Shown: positions 19,215 to 28,506 of the stretch, piece after piece
Numbering within the stretch: position 1 is the first letter of the stretch
Layout of the letters: each line of letters starts with the position of its first letter
Assembly: GCA_013203475.1 (NCBI GenBank)
Contig: JABMNV010000225.1
Location: 1 to 49,250, forward strand
DNA length: 49,250 nt
Source of the DNA: Acidobacteriota bacterium
GTDB taxonomy: Bacteria > Acidobacteriota > Vicinamibacteria > Vicinamibacterales > SCN-69-37
Direction: 5' to 3'
Notes under the pieces: generated by a model
The model's input: the letters and a program-made list of their open reading frames with translations, nothing else
Databases searched by the model: none
Told to the model about the DNA's origin: nothing
Position numbers and translations under genes: made by a program

Positions 19215-20201
19215 TCACCACCCAAGGACGCGGGCGAAGATCAGGGGCGCGACGATGGTGGCATCGGATTCGATGAGGTAAGACGGCGTGTCCGGGCCGA
19301 GTTTGCCCCAGGTGATCTTTTCATTGGGCACCGCACCCGAGTACGACCCGTAACTCGTGGTTGAGTCGCTGATCTGGCAAAAGTATCCCCAGAGCCTGGT
19401 GTTGGTCCGGCCCAGGTCCTGGGTCAGGAGCGGCACCACACAAATCGGAAAGTCGCCCGCGATGCCGCCGCCAATCTGAAAGAACCCGACCGACCGATCG
19501 GTGGTGACTCGCTCGTACCAGCCGACCATCTCAGTCATGTAGTCGATGCCACCTCGCACGACGCTCGCTTCCTTGATGCGTCCCGACAACACGTGGGCCG
19601 CGAACACATTACCCAGCGTGGAGTCTTCCCAGCCCGGCACGAACATGGGCAGGTCCGCCTCCGCCGCGGCCACCATCCAGGAATCTGCCGGATCGATTTC
19701 GTACAGCGACGTCAGTACGCCAGAGCGAATCACTTCATACAAGAACTCATGGGGGAGGCGCTGCTCGCCGATCGCCTCAGCCGCACGCCAGCGCTCGGCC
19801 ACAAGATGCTCAAGGCGCCGCATCGCGGCCTGTTCAGGAATGCACGTGTCGGTCACACGATTCATCTGGCGCTTGAGCAACGCCAACTCATCAGCAGGGG
19901 TCAGGTCCCGGTAGTTGGGAATGCGTTCGTACTGCTTGTGGGCCACCAGATTGAACACATCTTCTTCAAGATTGGCACCGGTGCAGGAAATCGCGTGCAC
20001 CTTCCCAGCTCGAATCATCTCGGCCAGTGACAGGCCCAACTCCGCCGTGCTCATCGCGCCGGCCACCGTAACCATCATCAGGCCACCGGCGTCCACGTGA
20101 CGCACATACCCTTCGGCCGCTTCCTTGACGACCGCCGCGTTGAAGTGACGATAGTGGCGGTCGATGAAGCGCGAGACTGGGCCTGACATTCTGCCGACCA
20201 T
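19215..20201 (-). CDS. deoxyhypusine synthase-family protein (possible homospermidine synthase)
   Basis: SCTGANLEEDVFNLV, SWMVAAAEADLPMFVPGWEDSTLGN, GGGIAGDFPICVVPLL, NEKITWGKLGPD (WGK catalytic-lysine block). ATG 20201 has GGTGGAG upstream. Confidence 0.9.
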   Translation of the reverse strand: MVGRMSGPVSRFIDRHYRHFNAAVVKEAAEGYVRHVDAGGLMMVTVAGAMSTAELGLSLAEMIRAGKVHAISCTGANLEEDVFNLVAHKQYERIPNYRDLTPADELALLKRQMNRVTDTCIPEQAAMRRLEHLVAERWRAAEAIGEQRLPHEFLYEVIRSGVLTSLYEIDPADSWMVAAAEADLPMFVPGWEDSTLGNVFAAHVLSGRIKEASVVRGGIDYMTEMVGWYERVTTDRSVGFFQIGGGIAGDFPICVVPLLTQDLGRTNTRLWGYFCQISDSTTSYGSYSGAVPNEKITWGKLGPDTPSYLIESDATIVAPLIFARVLGW

Positions 20202-20249
20202 TTTATCTCCACCCCCGACGGGCGGCAGGAATCGGTCCACACCGCGCAC

Positions 20250-20912
20250 TCAGGGACGCCTGATCCACGCGTCGATCACACCGGCGACGTCGTGGCTCGT
20301 CTCAGCGATCCACTCGTCCCCTCGTAGGGCCAGGTCACCGCGAGCGTTCCCAAATCCGTACTTCGCGACGCAGATGGCGGTCTCCGCCCGCCGTGCGGTC
20401 TCCACGTCCACCATTGAATCGCCGACCAGCATCGTCTCGGCTGCCGACGCGCCAGCCAGTTCCATCAACTCCTGCAGACCGGTCGGGTCCGGTTTACGAG
20501 GCGCCGGACCATCGCCTCCGATGACCCGAAGGAAATGTGACGACCAGCCGAACGCTTCCACCAACTGCTCGGACGGGACCAGGGGTTTGTTCGTCAGCAT
20601 CGCCAGCGTGGCGTGCGCCCCGACGGTGATCAACATCTCGTTGATCCCGGGATACGGCCGGGTCGTCACCAACAGGCGGGGTCCATAGCTGGCTTGAAAT
20701 CGCCCAAGGGCCTCGTCGAGGTCGGCCATGACGCCGGATGCCTCAAGGGCGCGTGCGACCAGCACCCGCGCGCCCTCGCCCACCATCATGACCACGCGGT
20801 CGCGCGGCAGGGGGGCCGCGCCATACGACTCCAGGACATCGTTCGTGCTGTCCGCCAAATCCTGCCGTGAGTCCACCAGCGTGCCATCAAGATCAAACAC
20901 CACAAGTCTCAT
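20250..20912 (-). CDS. HAD-superfamily hydrolase (phosphoglycolate phosphatase-like)
   Basis: MRLVVFDLDGTLVDSRQDL, AMLTNKP, KPDPTGLQELM, VGDSMVDVETARRA HAD motifs I-IV. Confidence 0.93.
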   Translation of the reverse strand: MRLVVFDLDGTLVDSRQDLADSTNDVLESYGAAPLPRDRVVMMVGEGARVLVARALEASGVMADLDEALGRFQASYGPRLLVTTRPYPGINEMLITVGAHATLAMLTNKPLVPSEQLVEAFGWSSHFLRVIGGDGPAPRKPDPTGLQELMELAGASAAETMLVGDSMVDVETARRAETAICVAKYGFGNARGDLALRGDEWIAETSHDVAGVIDAWIRRP

Positions 20913-20945
20913 GTGCTCGGCCTCATTATTGCTTAGGATACTTGT

Positions 20946-21854
20946 ATGGTCGCCCGACGCCCCCTGTGGATGACACTCGCTGCCGTCATCGTGTGCGCCG
21001 TGGCATCGCTGCGAGTCACGGGCGATGAGCCCGAGCAACAGCGCCCCACGTTCACGTCCTCAGCACGAACAGTGCCGATCTACGCCACGGTCACGGACGC
21101 CGCTGGTCGGCTCGTGCCCGATCTCGTGAAAGCAGACTTCGAGGTGTACGACGACGGCAAGAAAGTGGAAGTGTCGCTGTTTGAAAACGCCGTCCAGCCC
21201 ATCACGGTCGTGGTGATGCTCGACACGAGCGGCAGCATGACGATGAATCTGGAACTCCTCAAACAGGCGGCCACGCAGTTCGTCATTCGTCTGCTTCCAG
21301 ACGATCGCGCCAAGGTGGGCAGCTTCAGCGACAAGATCATCGTGGGCCCTGACGAGTTCACTGGCGATCGCGATGAACTGATGCGCATCCTTCGAGAAGA
21401 CATCCAATTCGGAAACCCGACGGCGCTCTGGGACGCAACGGATGCAGGCATGGACGCCCTTGACGGCACGGTAGGCCGACGCGTCGTGCTCGTATTCACC
21501 GATGGCGCTGACACCTACAGCCGCAAGAAACAGCGCGACATCCTGGATCGCGCGCGCGCCGATGAGTTCATGATTTACGCCATTGGCCTGCGGTCAGTGA
21601 TGCGCGGACAGGGCGTCAGTCGCCCGGACCCTGGCCTGAGGAAGGTTGCCGAAGAAACCGGTGGCGGCTATTTCGAACTGCGGCGCACCGATGAACTCAA
21701 TGCCACGTTTACACGCGTGGCGTCGGAGTTACATAGCCAGTACGTGCTCGGTTTTACACCACAGGCGCTCGACGGCAAAATCCACAAACTCGAAGTCAAG
21801 ATCACCAGGCCGGGACTGGTATCTCGCGCCAGAAAGAGTTACGTTGCCAAATGA
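20946..21854 (+). CDS. VWFA-related (Acidobacteria-type) exported protein 1
   Basis: TVPIYATVTDAAGRLVPDLVKADFEVYDDGK..., intact MIDAS DTSGSM, SQYVLGFTPQALDGKIHKLEVK C-terminus. Confidence 0.9.
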   Translation: MVARRPLWMTLAAVIVCAVASLRVTGDEPEQQRPTFTSSARTVPIYATVTDAAGRLVPDLVKADFEVYDDGKKVEVSLFENAVQPITVVVMLDTSGSMTMNLELLKQAATQFVIRLLPDDRAKVGSFSDKIIVGPDEFTGDRDELMRILREDIQFGNPTALWDATDAGMDALDGTVGRRVVLVFTDGADTYSRKKQRDILDRARADEFMIYAIGLRSVMRGQGVSRPDPGLRKVAEETGGGYFELRRTDELNATFTRVASELHSQYVLGFTPQALDGKIHKLEVKITRPGLVSRARKSYVAK

Positions 21855-22771
21855 ATCGTTCTTTCCTTGTCGCCACTCTCGCGGTCTCGACCGCCTTATT
21901 CAGCGTCTCAGCGAAGCCGACTGCAACGGCTCCCACGACCTCGGCCCAGCAGCAGCCGACGTTCCGGTCCGGCACCCGGACCGTTCCTGTCTATGCCACG
22001 GTCATGGACGACGACGGACGCCTGGTCACGGACCTGGAGCAAGCCGACTTCGAGATCTACGACAACGGCAAGAAACAAGACATCACGATCTTCGACAACC
22101 AGACGGTGCCCTTCTCGGCCGTGCTGACACTCGACTCGAGCATCAGCATGACGATGAATCTTTCACGGGTGCAGGACGCGGCCGTGCAATTCGTCACCCG
22201 AATGTTGCCAGTCGACCAGGGGATGATCTGTTACTTCAATTCCAAGATCCAATTCAGCCCGGAACTCACGTCCAACCGCGACAGCTTGATTAGCCACATT
22301 CGCAACAACATGCAGTTTGGCAACTCCACCCGCGTGTGGGACGCCATCAACAGCTCAATGGATCAGCTCGCGGAGGTGCCTGGACGCCGCGTGGTGGTGG
22401 CCTTAACCGACGGTGAGGATTTTGCCAGCAACCTCGGCAATGGTGAAGTCCTCGATCGGGCGCAACTTGACGACGTCATGATTTACGGCATCGGCCTCGA
22501 GTCCAACTACTTCAACGGGGAACGCCAGACCACCAGTCGTCCTGGCCGCGCCTTCAAGAACATGGCGGCAGACACCGGCGGCGGCTATTTTGAACTGAAG
22601 GAATCGGCCGACCTCAACTCAACATTCACCCGCGTCGTGGAGGAACTGCACAGCCAGTACGTTCTGGGGTTCTCGCCACAGGCGTTGGACGGCAAGACCC
22701 ACAAGCTCGAAGTCAAGATGGTCAAACGCGGGTTCAAGGCGCGCGCGCGAAAAAATTACCTCGCAAAATAG
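21851..22771 (+). CDS. VWFA-related (Acidobacteria-type) exported protein 2, tandem paralog
   Basis: Parallel to preceding gene throughout (RTVPVYATVMDDDGRLVTDLEQADFEIYDNGKK, DSSISM MIDAS, SQYVLGFSPQALDGKTHKLEVK); ATGA overlap. Confidence 0.9.
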   Translation: MNRSFLVATLAVSTALFSVSAKPTATAPTTSAQQQPTFRSGTRTVPVYATVMDDDGRLVTDLEQADFEIYDNGKKQDITIFDNQTVPFSAVLTLDSSISMTMNLSRVQDAAVQFVTRMLPVDQGMICYFNSKIQFSPELTSNRDSLISHIRNNMQFGNSTRVWDAINSSMDQLAEVPGRRVVVALTDGEDFASNLGNGEVLDRAQLDDVMIYGIGLESNYFNGERQTTSRPGRAFKNMAADTGGGYFELKESADLNSTFTRVVEELHSQYVLGFSPQALDGKTHKLEVKMVKRGFKARARKNYLAK

Positions 22772-22786
22772 CAGATCGAATCTGCT
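22770..22786. promoter_or_regulatory. 17-bp perfect inverted repeat AGCAGAT-CGA-ATCTGCT next to a possible extended -10 (TGCTATGGT)
   Basis: Symmetric sequence read directly between the VWFA stop and the M24 gene. Confidence 0.45.
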
Positions 22787-22807
22787 ATGGTGTGCGCGGA
22801 GGTTACC

Positions 22808-24079
22808 GTGCCCATCAGTCGACGCCGATTTCTGGAAACCACTGCCCTTGGCGCTGGAGCGCTTGCGGCAGGTTGTGCTGCATCACCCACGCCGTCAACA
22901 TCTGACGAGACGCCCGCGTTTCTCAGAGGCGTCACACCGATGACGTCGGGCGTCGTCCCCATCAGCGACGATGAGCGCCGGGCCCGGATCGCCAAGGCGC
23001 AGCGACTCATGGAGGAGGAGAAGCTCGACGCCATCTTCCTGGAAGGCACCGCGGCCTGTTTCTATTTCGCCAACATGCGATGGGGACAGAGCGAGCGTAC
23101 GTTCGGTGTGGTCATTCCGGCACAGGGCGAACTCGCGTACGTCTGCCCCGGGTTTGAGGAAGACCGCGCGCGCGAACTGATCACATTTGGCACTGACGTC
23201 CGGGTCTGGCAGGAACACGAAAGCCCGTACACACTCATCGCCGACATCATCAAGGACCGCGGCGTGCGACATGGTCGCGTCGGCATTGAGGAACGCGTAC
23301 GCTTTTTCATCGCGGACGGCATCCGCAAAGCCTCGTCCCTCGAACTGGCCGATGCCACACCAGTGACCGCAGGTTGTCGAGTGATCAAGACGGCGGCGGA
23401 AATCGCGCTGATGCAGCGCGCCAACGACGTCACGATTGAAGCCTATCGCCTCGCGCTGACGACACTGCAGCCAGGGATGACGCAAGGCGACCTGAGCAAC
23501 AATATCTCCGCAGCGTTCACCGCGCTGGGATACGACGGCGGTGCAAGCGCACAATTCGGCATCTATACGGCGTTCCCCCACGGCAGCCGAACACCACAGT
23601 CCCTCAAAGAAGGCGATGTCGTCATGATCGATGGCGGAACCGGCTGTGAAGGATACCGCTCAGACATCACCCGAACGGTGGTCATGGGCCAGGCGACCCA
23701 ACGCCAGACGGACATCTGGAACCTCGAAAAACGCGCACAGGACGCCGGTTTCGCCGCCGCTGAGATTGGTGCTCCCTGCGAAAACGTCGACATCGCCGCC
23801 AGAAAGGTGATTATTGACGCCGGCTTTGGGCCGGGATACCAGGTGCCAGGATTGCCGCATCGCACCGGACATGGCATCGGCATCGAGGGTCACGAGTGGA
23901 CCAACTTCGTGTTGGGCAACAAGACTCCGCTAGCCGCCGGCATGTGTTTCAGCGACGAGCCCATGATCGCCATCTATGGCGAGTTCGGCATCCGGCTCGA
24001 AGATTGCCTCTACATGACCGACGACGGCCCCAGGTTCTTCACCAAGCAGAGTGTGGCGATCGATCAGCCGTTTGGCTGA
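22808..24079 (+). CDS. M24-family Xaa-Pro peptidase with Tat-type lipoprotein-like signal
   Basis: SRRRFLETTALGAGALAAGCA signal; DGGTGCEGYRSDITRTVVMG, PGLPHRTGHGIGIEGHE, SDEPMIAIYGEFGIRLED metal-binding motifs; GTG start with GGAGG 5 nt upstream. Confidence 0.92.
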   Translation: MPISRRRFLETTALGAGALAAGCAASPTPSTSDETPAFLRGVTPMTSGVVPISDDERRARIAKAQRLMEEEKLDAIFLEGTAACFYFANMRWGQSERTFGVVIPAQGELAYVCPGFEEDRARELITFGTDVRVWQEHESPYTLIADIIKDRGVRHGRVGIEERVRFFIADGIRKASSLELADATPVTAGCRVIKTAAEIALMQRANDVTIEAYRLALTTLQPGMTQGDLSNNISAAFTALGYDGGASAQFGIYTAFPHGSRTPQSLKEGDVVMIDGGTGCEGYRSDITRTVVMGQATQRQTDIWNLEKRAQDAGFAAAEIGAPCENVDIAARKVIIDAGFGPGYQVPGLPHRTGHGIGIEGHEWTNFVLGNKTPLAAGMCFSDEPMIAIYGEFGIRLEDCLYMTDDGPRFFTKQSVAIDQPFG

Positions 24080-24091
24080 GCCGTCGAAACA

Positions 24092-24628
24092 ATGACAAAG
24101 GCAGTCTTGGTGACCGTCGCGATCGCAATCGCCACTGTGGGCTGCGGCCGGGCGGAAGAACCCGCGTCGGTTCCACCTGACGCGGTCGACGCCAGCGGGC
24201 CAGTGTTGGTCAGCTTGGCTGACTTGCGCGCATCGGTGCCGCACCTGGACGGCTGGACGCGCGGCAACATCGTCGCGGAGTCGGCGACGGCGCCCGATCC
24301 GTCGACCCATGCGGTCGTGACATTTACGAGTGCCTCTGGTGCGCTGGAGTTGGAGATCGCTGACACGGGCGGTGCCGAGCGCGTATTCGAATCACTCGAA
24401 CACATGGCTGGATCCGAGGTCAATCGGGTCGTCGACAACGGGTATTTCAAGGGAACAACGATCCTGGGGTTTCCTGCTGTGGAATCGTGGAACACGGTCG
24501 ACAAGCTGGGAGAACTCAGCGTACTCATCAAACGCCGGTACATCATTCACGTGACCGGAACGGGCCTGGCCGATGCGGCCCCCATGCGGGCGCTGGCCGA
24601 AGCCGTCGATACGTCGCGGCTACGATAG
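24092..24628 (+). CDS. hypothetical lipoprotein
   Basis: 178 aa ORF with lipobox-like TVGCG; no recognised domain. Confidence 0.6.
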   Translation: MTKAVLVTVAIAIATVGCGRAEEPASVPPDAVDASGPVLVSLADLRASVPHLDGWTRGNIVAESATAPDPSTHAVVTFTSASGALELEIADTGGAERVFESLEHMAGSEVNRVVDNGYFKGTTILGFPAVESWNTVDKLGELSVLIKRRYIIHVTGTGLADAAPMRALAEAVDTSRLR

Positions 24629-24632
24629 CGAG

Positions 24633-25631
24633 TTAAAGCCGGAACCCCTCGGGCAACACATCGTCGGCGCCGACCACAAATGAATGGTCGCCCGTGATTG
24701 ATGCCGACCCGGTCAGTTCCGGCACGATGGCTGCGTGGTCGCCCACGGATGTCCGTTCCATGACCCGAGCGCTGAATGTGGTGCCGATGATGCTCTCGTG
24801 CACAAACGGCTCGTCGTCGTTGACCAGTCCCATCGCATCGAGCACAGCCAGCACGGCACAGGTGCCAGTACCGCATGGCGAGCGATCCACCTCATGGTTG
24901 GCAAAGACCGTCACGTTGCGAAGGTGTGCGTCGGGCACGGAGGGGGGGCCGGTGAAAATCGTCCCATAGATGCCCGCGAGCCCTGGCTCAAGCGGATGCA
25001 CCACGGTCATGATCCGATCCACCTCGCGGGCGATGGCCATGCCCACGGCCTTGAGGTCATCGAGCCGCTCGGGCACGACGGCAAGTCCGATGCTTTCGGC
25101 ATCCACGACTGCATAGAATGCCCCACCGAATGCCACGTCGACGGGGACGTCGCGGCCACCGATTTTCACCACGAGGCCGGCAGCGAGCACAAATGACGGC
25201 ACGTTCACGAAGGACACACGCGTCACGCGTGTGCCCTCCATTTCCGCCGTAGCGCGAATCTGCCCGGCGGGGGCGTCCAGGACCAGCGTCCGCCGACCGT
25301 CGACATGGGTGATCAGTCCTCGTTCGAACGCGATGGTCGTGACGGCGATGATGCCGTGGCCACACATGGTGCTGTACCCGTCGTTGTGCATGAACAAGAC
25401 ACCCGCATCCGAGTCGCCACGCTCGGGCGCCGTCAGCAGCGCGCCGTACATGTCGGCATGTCCGCGGGGCTCCTGAATGAGGACTCTGCGAAGATGGTCC
25501 TGATGATCAAGGGCCCACGCCCGGCGCTCAAGCATGGTGGTGCCCTCCGGGGCTGGCCACCCGGCGGTGATGAGGCGGAGCGGTTCTCCTGCCGTATGCG
25601 CGTCAATCGTGCGTAAGATGGGGGACGACAT
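24633..25631 (-). CDS. proline racemase-family enzyme (4-hydroxyproline 2-epimerase / proline racemase type)
   Basis: TIDAHTAGEPLRLI, STMCGHGIIAVTT, DRSPCGTGTCAVLAVL: both catalytic Cys positions present; IIGTTFSARVMERTSVGDHAAIVPELTGSASITGDHSFVVGADD. Confidence 0.92.
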   Translation of the reverse strand: MSSPILRTIDAHTAGEPLRLITAGWPAPEGTTMLERRAWALDHQDHLRRVLIQEPRGHADMYGALLTAPERGDSDAGVLFMHNDGYSTMCGHGIIAVTTIAFERGLITHVDGRRTLVLDAPAGQIRATAEMEGTRVTRVSFVNVPSFVLAAGLVVKIGGRDVPVDVAFGGAFYAVVDAESIGLAVVPERLDDLKAVGMAIAREVDRIMTVVHPLEPGLAGIYGTIFTGPPSVPDAHLRNVTVFANHEVDRSPCGTGTCAVLAVLDAMGLVNDDEPFVHESIIGTTFSARVMERTSVGDHAAIVPELTGSASITGDHSFVVGADDVLPEGFRL

Positions 25632-26613
25632 GCCCCTATTGTTATCGGAACACGATGTACGGCGCGTGCTGCCCATGCAGGACTTGATTGAGGCGATGGC
25701 GTCTGCGCTGTCGGAGTACTCGGCTCGCCGTGTGGCGCAGCCTGTGCGCACGGTGCTCGAGGTGGGCCCCGAGCGATCGTACTTCGGAGTCATGCCGGCC
25801 GTGATCGACCGTCCGGCAGCCATGGGCGCCAAACTGGTGACCGTCTACGCCGCCAACCATGCCCTGGGCCTGACGTCGCACTTGGCGACGATCATCCTGA
25901 TGGATCCAGCGACTGGCGCGCTGGTCGCGCTGCTGGACGGCCGCTACATTACCGAAGCCCGCACGGCTGCGGTGTCGGCGGTGTCGGTGGACCGGCTCGC
26001 GAGAGCCGGTGCCCATCGGCTCGCGATTCTGGGGAGCGGCGTCCAGGCCCGCAGCCATCTGGACGCCATCCGCCACGTACGCGCCATTGACGATGTGCGG
26101 GTGTGGAGCCCGAAGGCGGCAAGCCGAGAGGCATTCGCCTCGTCCGCAGGGGCCGAGACCGGCCTGAGCGTGCGCGCGATGGCCGATGCCGCGTCGGCCA
26201 CTGCCGACGCCGACATTGTCGTGATCGTAACGGCCTCACCGACTGCCGTCGTCCGTGACGAAGACATCGCCCCGGGCACGCACATCTGTGCAGTCGGGGC
26301 TTGTCGGCCGACGCAACGGGAGATGCCGACCGGCTTGATGGCTCGCGCCAGGCTCTATGTCGACTCGCGCGAAGCGGCGATCGTCGAAGCGGGTGACATC
26401 GTGCTGCCACTGGCCGAGGGAGCCTTTGGCGTAGAGCACATTGTGGGAGAGCTTGGCGCGCTGGTGCTCGGGCACTGCGAGGGCCGGCAATCTGACGAAG
26501 ACATCACGATCTTCAAGTCACTCGGCATGGCAGTGGAAGACGTGGTCGCGGCGCAACTGGCAGTGGAGCGCGCACACGCTGCCGGCCTGGGGACGAGGTT
26601 CTCATTGTCGTGA
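25630..26613 (+). CDS. ornithine cyclodeaminase / mu-crystallin family (delta1-pyrroline-2-carboxylate reductase-like)
   Basis: PMQDLIEAMASALSEYSARRVAQPVRTVLE, GAKLVTVYAANHALGLTSHLATIILMDPATGALVALLDGRYITEARTAAVSAVSVDRLA, LGSGVQARSHLDAI. Confidence 0.92.
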   Translation: MPLLLSEHDVRRVLPMQDLIEAMASALSEYSARRVAQPVRTVLEVGPERSYFGVMPAVIDRPAAMGAKLVTVYAANHALGLTSHLATIILMDPATGALVALLDGRYITEARTAAVSAVSVDRLARAGAHRLAILGSGVQARSHLDAIRHVRAIDDVRVWSPKAASREAFASSAGAETGLSVRAMADAASATADADIVVIVTASPTAVVRDEDIAPGTHICAVGACRPTQREMPTGLMARARLYVDSREAAIVEAGDIVLPLAEGAFGVEHIVGELGALVLGHCEGRQSDEDITIFKSLGMAVEDVVAAQLAVERAHAAGLGTRFSLS

Positions 26614-27827
26614 AGGGACCAGTGCTGACGCTCGTCTTCCTGCTCGTGGCCTCACCGCTCAGGGTCGGCGGGGTCGCACCGCAGGAGGCCGAGTCTGCCA
26701 CAGCGTACGTCGCCGCCTACAACCTCAACTATGACGAGGCGTTGCGAATCGCGCGGTTGGGCGTCAACGCGCAGCCAGACGAGCCTGTCGCGCATCGAAC
26801 ACTGGCGACCATCGTGTGGATGCATATGCTGTTCACCCGTGGTGGCGCCACGATCGACCACTACCTTGGTGGCCTGACGTCGTCTCAGATCACACTGCCT
26901 CCTCCGCCAGCGCAACAAGATGCTGAGTTTCGCGAACATCTGCAGAAAGCCATCACATTGTCGGAGGCGGCAGTGCGGCGTAACTCAGGGGATGTCTCCG
27001 CCCGTTACAACCTTGGCGCGACGTATGGGCTGCAGGCCTCGTATATCGCAACCGTCGAAGGAAGGGTCACTGCGGCATTTGGAGCGGCCAAACGCGCCTA
27101 CAACGCGCATGAGTGGGTACTCGACCGCGCACCAGACCGTCAGGAAGCGGGCCTGGTCGTAGGCACGTATCGTTATGCCGTGGCCGCGCTGTCCATGCCC
27201 AAACGTCTGGTGGCGTACCTGGCGGGGTTTGGGGGCGGCAAAGAACGGGGCCTCAAGCAAATTGAAGCCGCCGCCACTCGCCCGTTGACCCGGCCTGATG
27301 CCCTGATTGCTCTGGCGCTGATGTACAGCCGGGAGGCGCGGCAGACCGACGCACTCGGCATTCTCAAAGAATTGGCCGCCCAGTTCCCGGAGAATCGGCT
27401 GCTTCAACTGGAAATTGGATCGGCCGCCTGGCGGGCGGGGCTGGCCTCCGAGGCCGAGGCCGTGCTGACCGCCGGACTCGCATGGCACGATCGTGATCCT
27501 CAGCCCAAGACGCCGGGCGAACGGGCCCTGTGGCTGTACAAACGGGGCATGGCTCGTGTCTCGCTGAACCATCTCGATGCGGCCGTCGGCGACCTGGACC
27601 TGGCTCTCACGAACGATCCGACCGGGTGGGTGCGTGGGCGCATCCACCTTGAACTGGGAAAAGTCGCCGATCTGCGCGGGCAACGCGCCGCCGCACTCAC
27701 CGAATACCTCAGCGCCAGCGCTCTGTGTCAGACCCACCAGGACCCCTGGTGCATCGAGCAGGCAGGACAGTGGCGGAAAGAGCCATTTCGGTTCTCAAAA
27801 GAATCAGACGGCACGGACTTCTCGTAG
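26610..27827 (+). CDS. exported TPR protein of unknown function
   Basis: 405 aa, signal-like N-terminus, repeated TPR-like helical pairs; GTGA overlap with upstream stop. Confidence 0.65.
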   Translation: MKGPVLTLVFLLVASPLRVGGVAPQEAESATAYVAAYNLNYDEALRIARLGVNAQPDEPVAHRTLATIVWMHMLFTRGGATIDHYLGGLTSSQITLPPPPAQQDAEFREHLQKAITLSEAAVRRNSGDVSARYNLGATYGLQASYIATVEGRVTAAFGAAKRAYNAHEWVLDRAPDRQEAGLVVGTYRYAVAALSMPKRLVAYLAGFGGGKERGLKQIEAAATRPLTRPDALIALALMYSREARQTDALGILKELAAQFPENRLLQLEIGSAAWRAGLASEAEAVLTAGLAWHDRDPQPKTPGERALWLYKRGMARVSLNHLDAAVGDLDLALTNDPTGWVRGRIHLELGKVADLRGQRAAALTEYLSASALCQTHQDPWCIEQAGQWRKEPFRFSKESDGTDFS

Positions 27828-27852
27828 ACTCATAGCAGGACCTATATTCTTC

Positions 27853-28353
27853 ATGTCATCTGCCAAGAGCTGGCTCAAGATCGTTCTCGTCCTCATCGTG
27901 CTGCTGATGCTGGGGATGTGTGCGATCGCGGGAGCCGGCGTCTATTTCGTTTCTCAGCACGTCAGCACATCGACAGTCTCGAGTGGCAGTGCTCTGAAGC
28001 AGTTTGACGAGATGAAGGCCCAATTCAAGGGCCAGATGCCCCTCCTTGAGATCGACAGCCGTGATCGCGTCAAGCGCCTACGGGACCTGAGCGAGCTACC
28101 CAGTGCGCCCACCAGAGCCACGACCTTGGGGATCATGATCTGGGACCCAGATGATGAACGTCTGGTAAATCTCAAGCTGCCGCTCTGGATTCTCGAGATG
28201 GGACGACAGCACGTTGACATCGGCACGGGACCTGACGGCTTTGATCTCCGTCGGTTGCAATTGGACGTCAAAGAGATTGCGCGCGTGGGGCCACTCCTGA
28301 TTGCCGATGTCCACACGGACTCTGGCGAGCGCGTGCTTCTTTGGACTCAATAG
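27853..28353 (+). CDS. small single-pass membrane protein, unknown function
   Basis: MSSAKSWLKIVLVLIVLLMLGMCAIAGAGVYFV TM then soluble domain; start taken at 27853 rather than the upstream ORF extension. Confidence 0.6.
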   Translation: MSSAKSWLKIVLVLIVLLMLGMCAIAGAGVYFVSQHVSTSTVSSGSALKQFDEMKAQFKGQMPLLEIDSRDRVKRLRDLSELPSAPTRATTLGIMIWDPDDERLVNLKLPLWILEMGRQHVDIGTGPDGFDLRRLQLDVKEIARVGPLLIADVHTDSGERVLLWTQ

Positions 28354-28356
28354 AAG

Positions 28357-28431
28357 TGGTAGCGGTACGGGGACTTGAACCCCGGTTCCGTGGTTGAGAA
28401 CCACGTGTCCTAACCCCTAGACGATACCGCC
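28357..28431 (-). tRNA. tRNA-Glu (anticodon CTC), CCA encoded
   Basis: Minus strand GGCGGTA TCGTCTAGGGGTTAGGAC ACGTGG TTCTCAA CCACG ... CGGGGTTCAAGTCCCCG TACCGCT A CCA; 7-nt anticodon loop TTCTCAA gives CTC; acceptor and T-stem pair. Confidence 0.95.
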
Positions 28432-28506
28432 ATGTGGCAACAAGAACATTGAAAGTAGCACCGTGGCAAGGAGGCGGTCAAGTCAGCGATAATGGACGGG
28501 ATAGCC

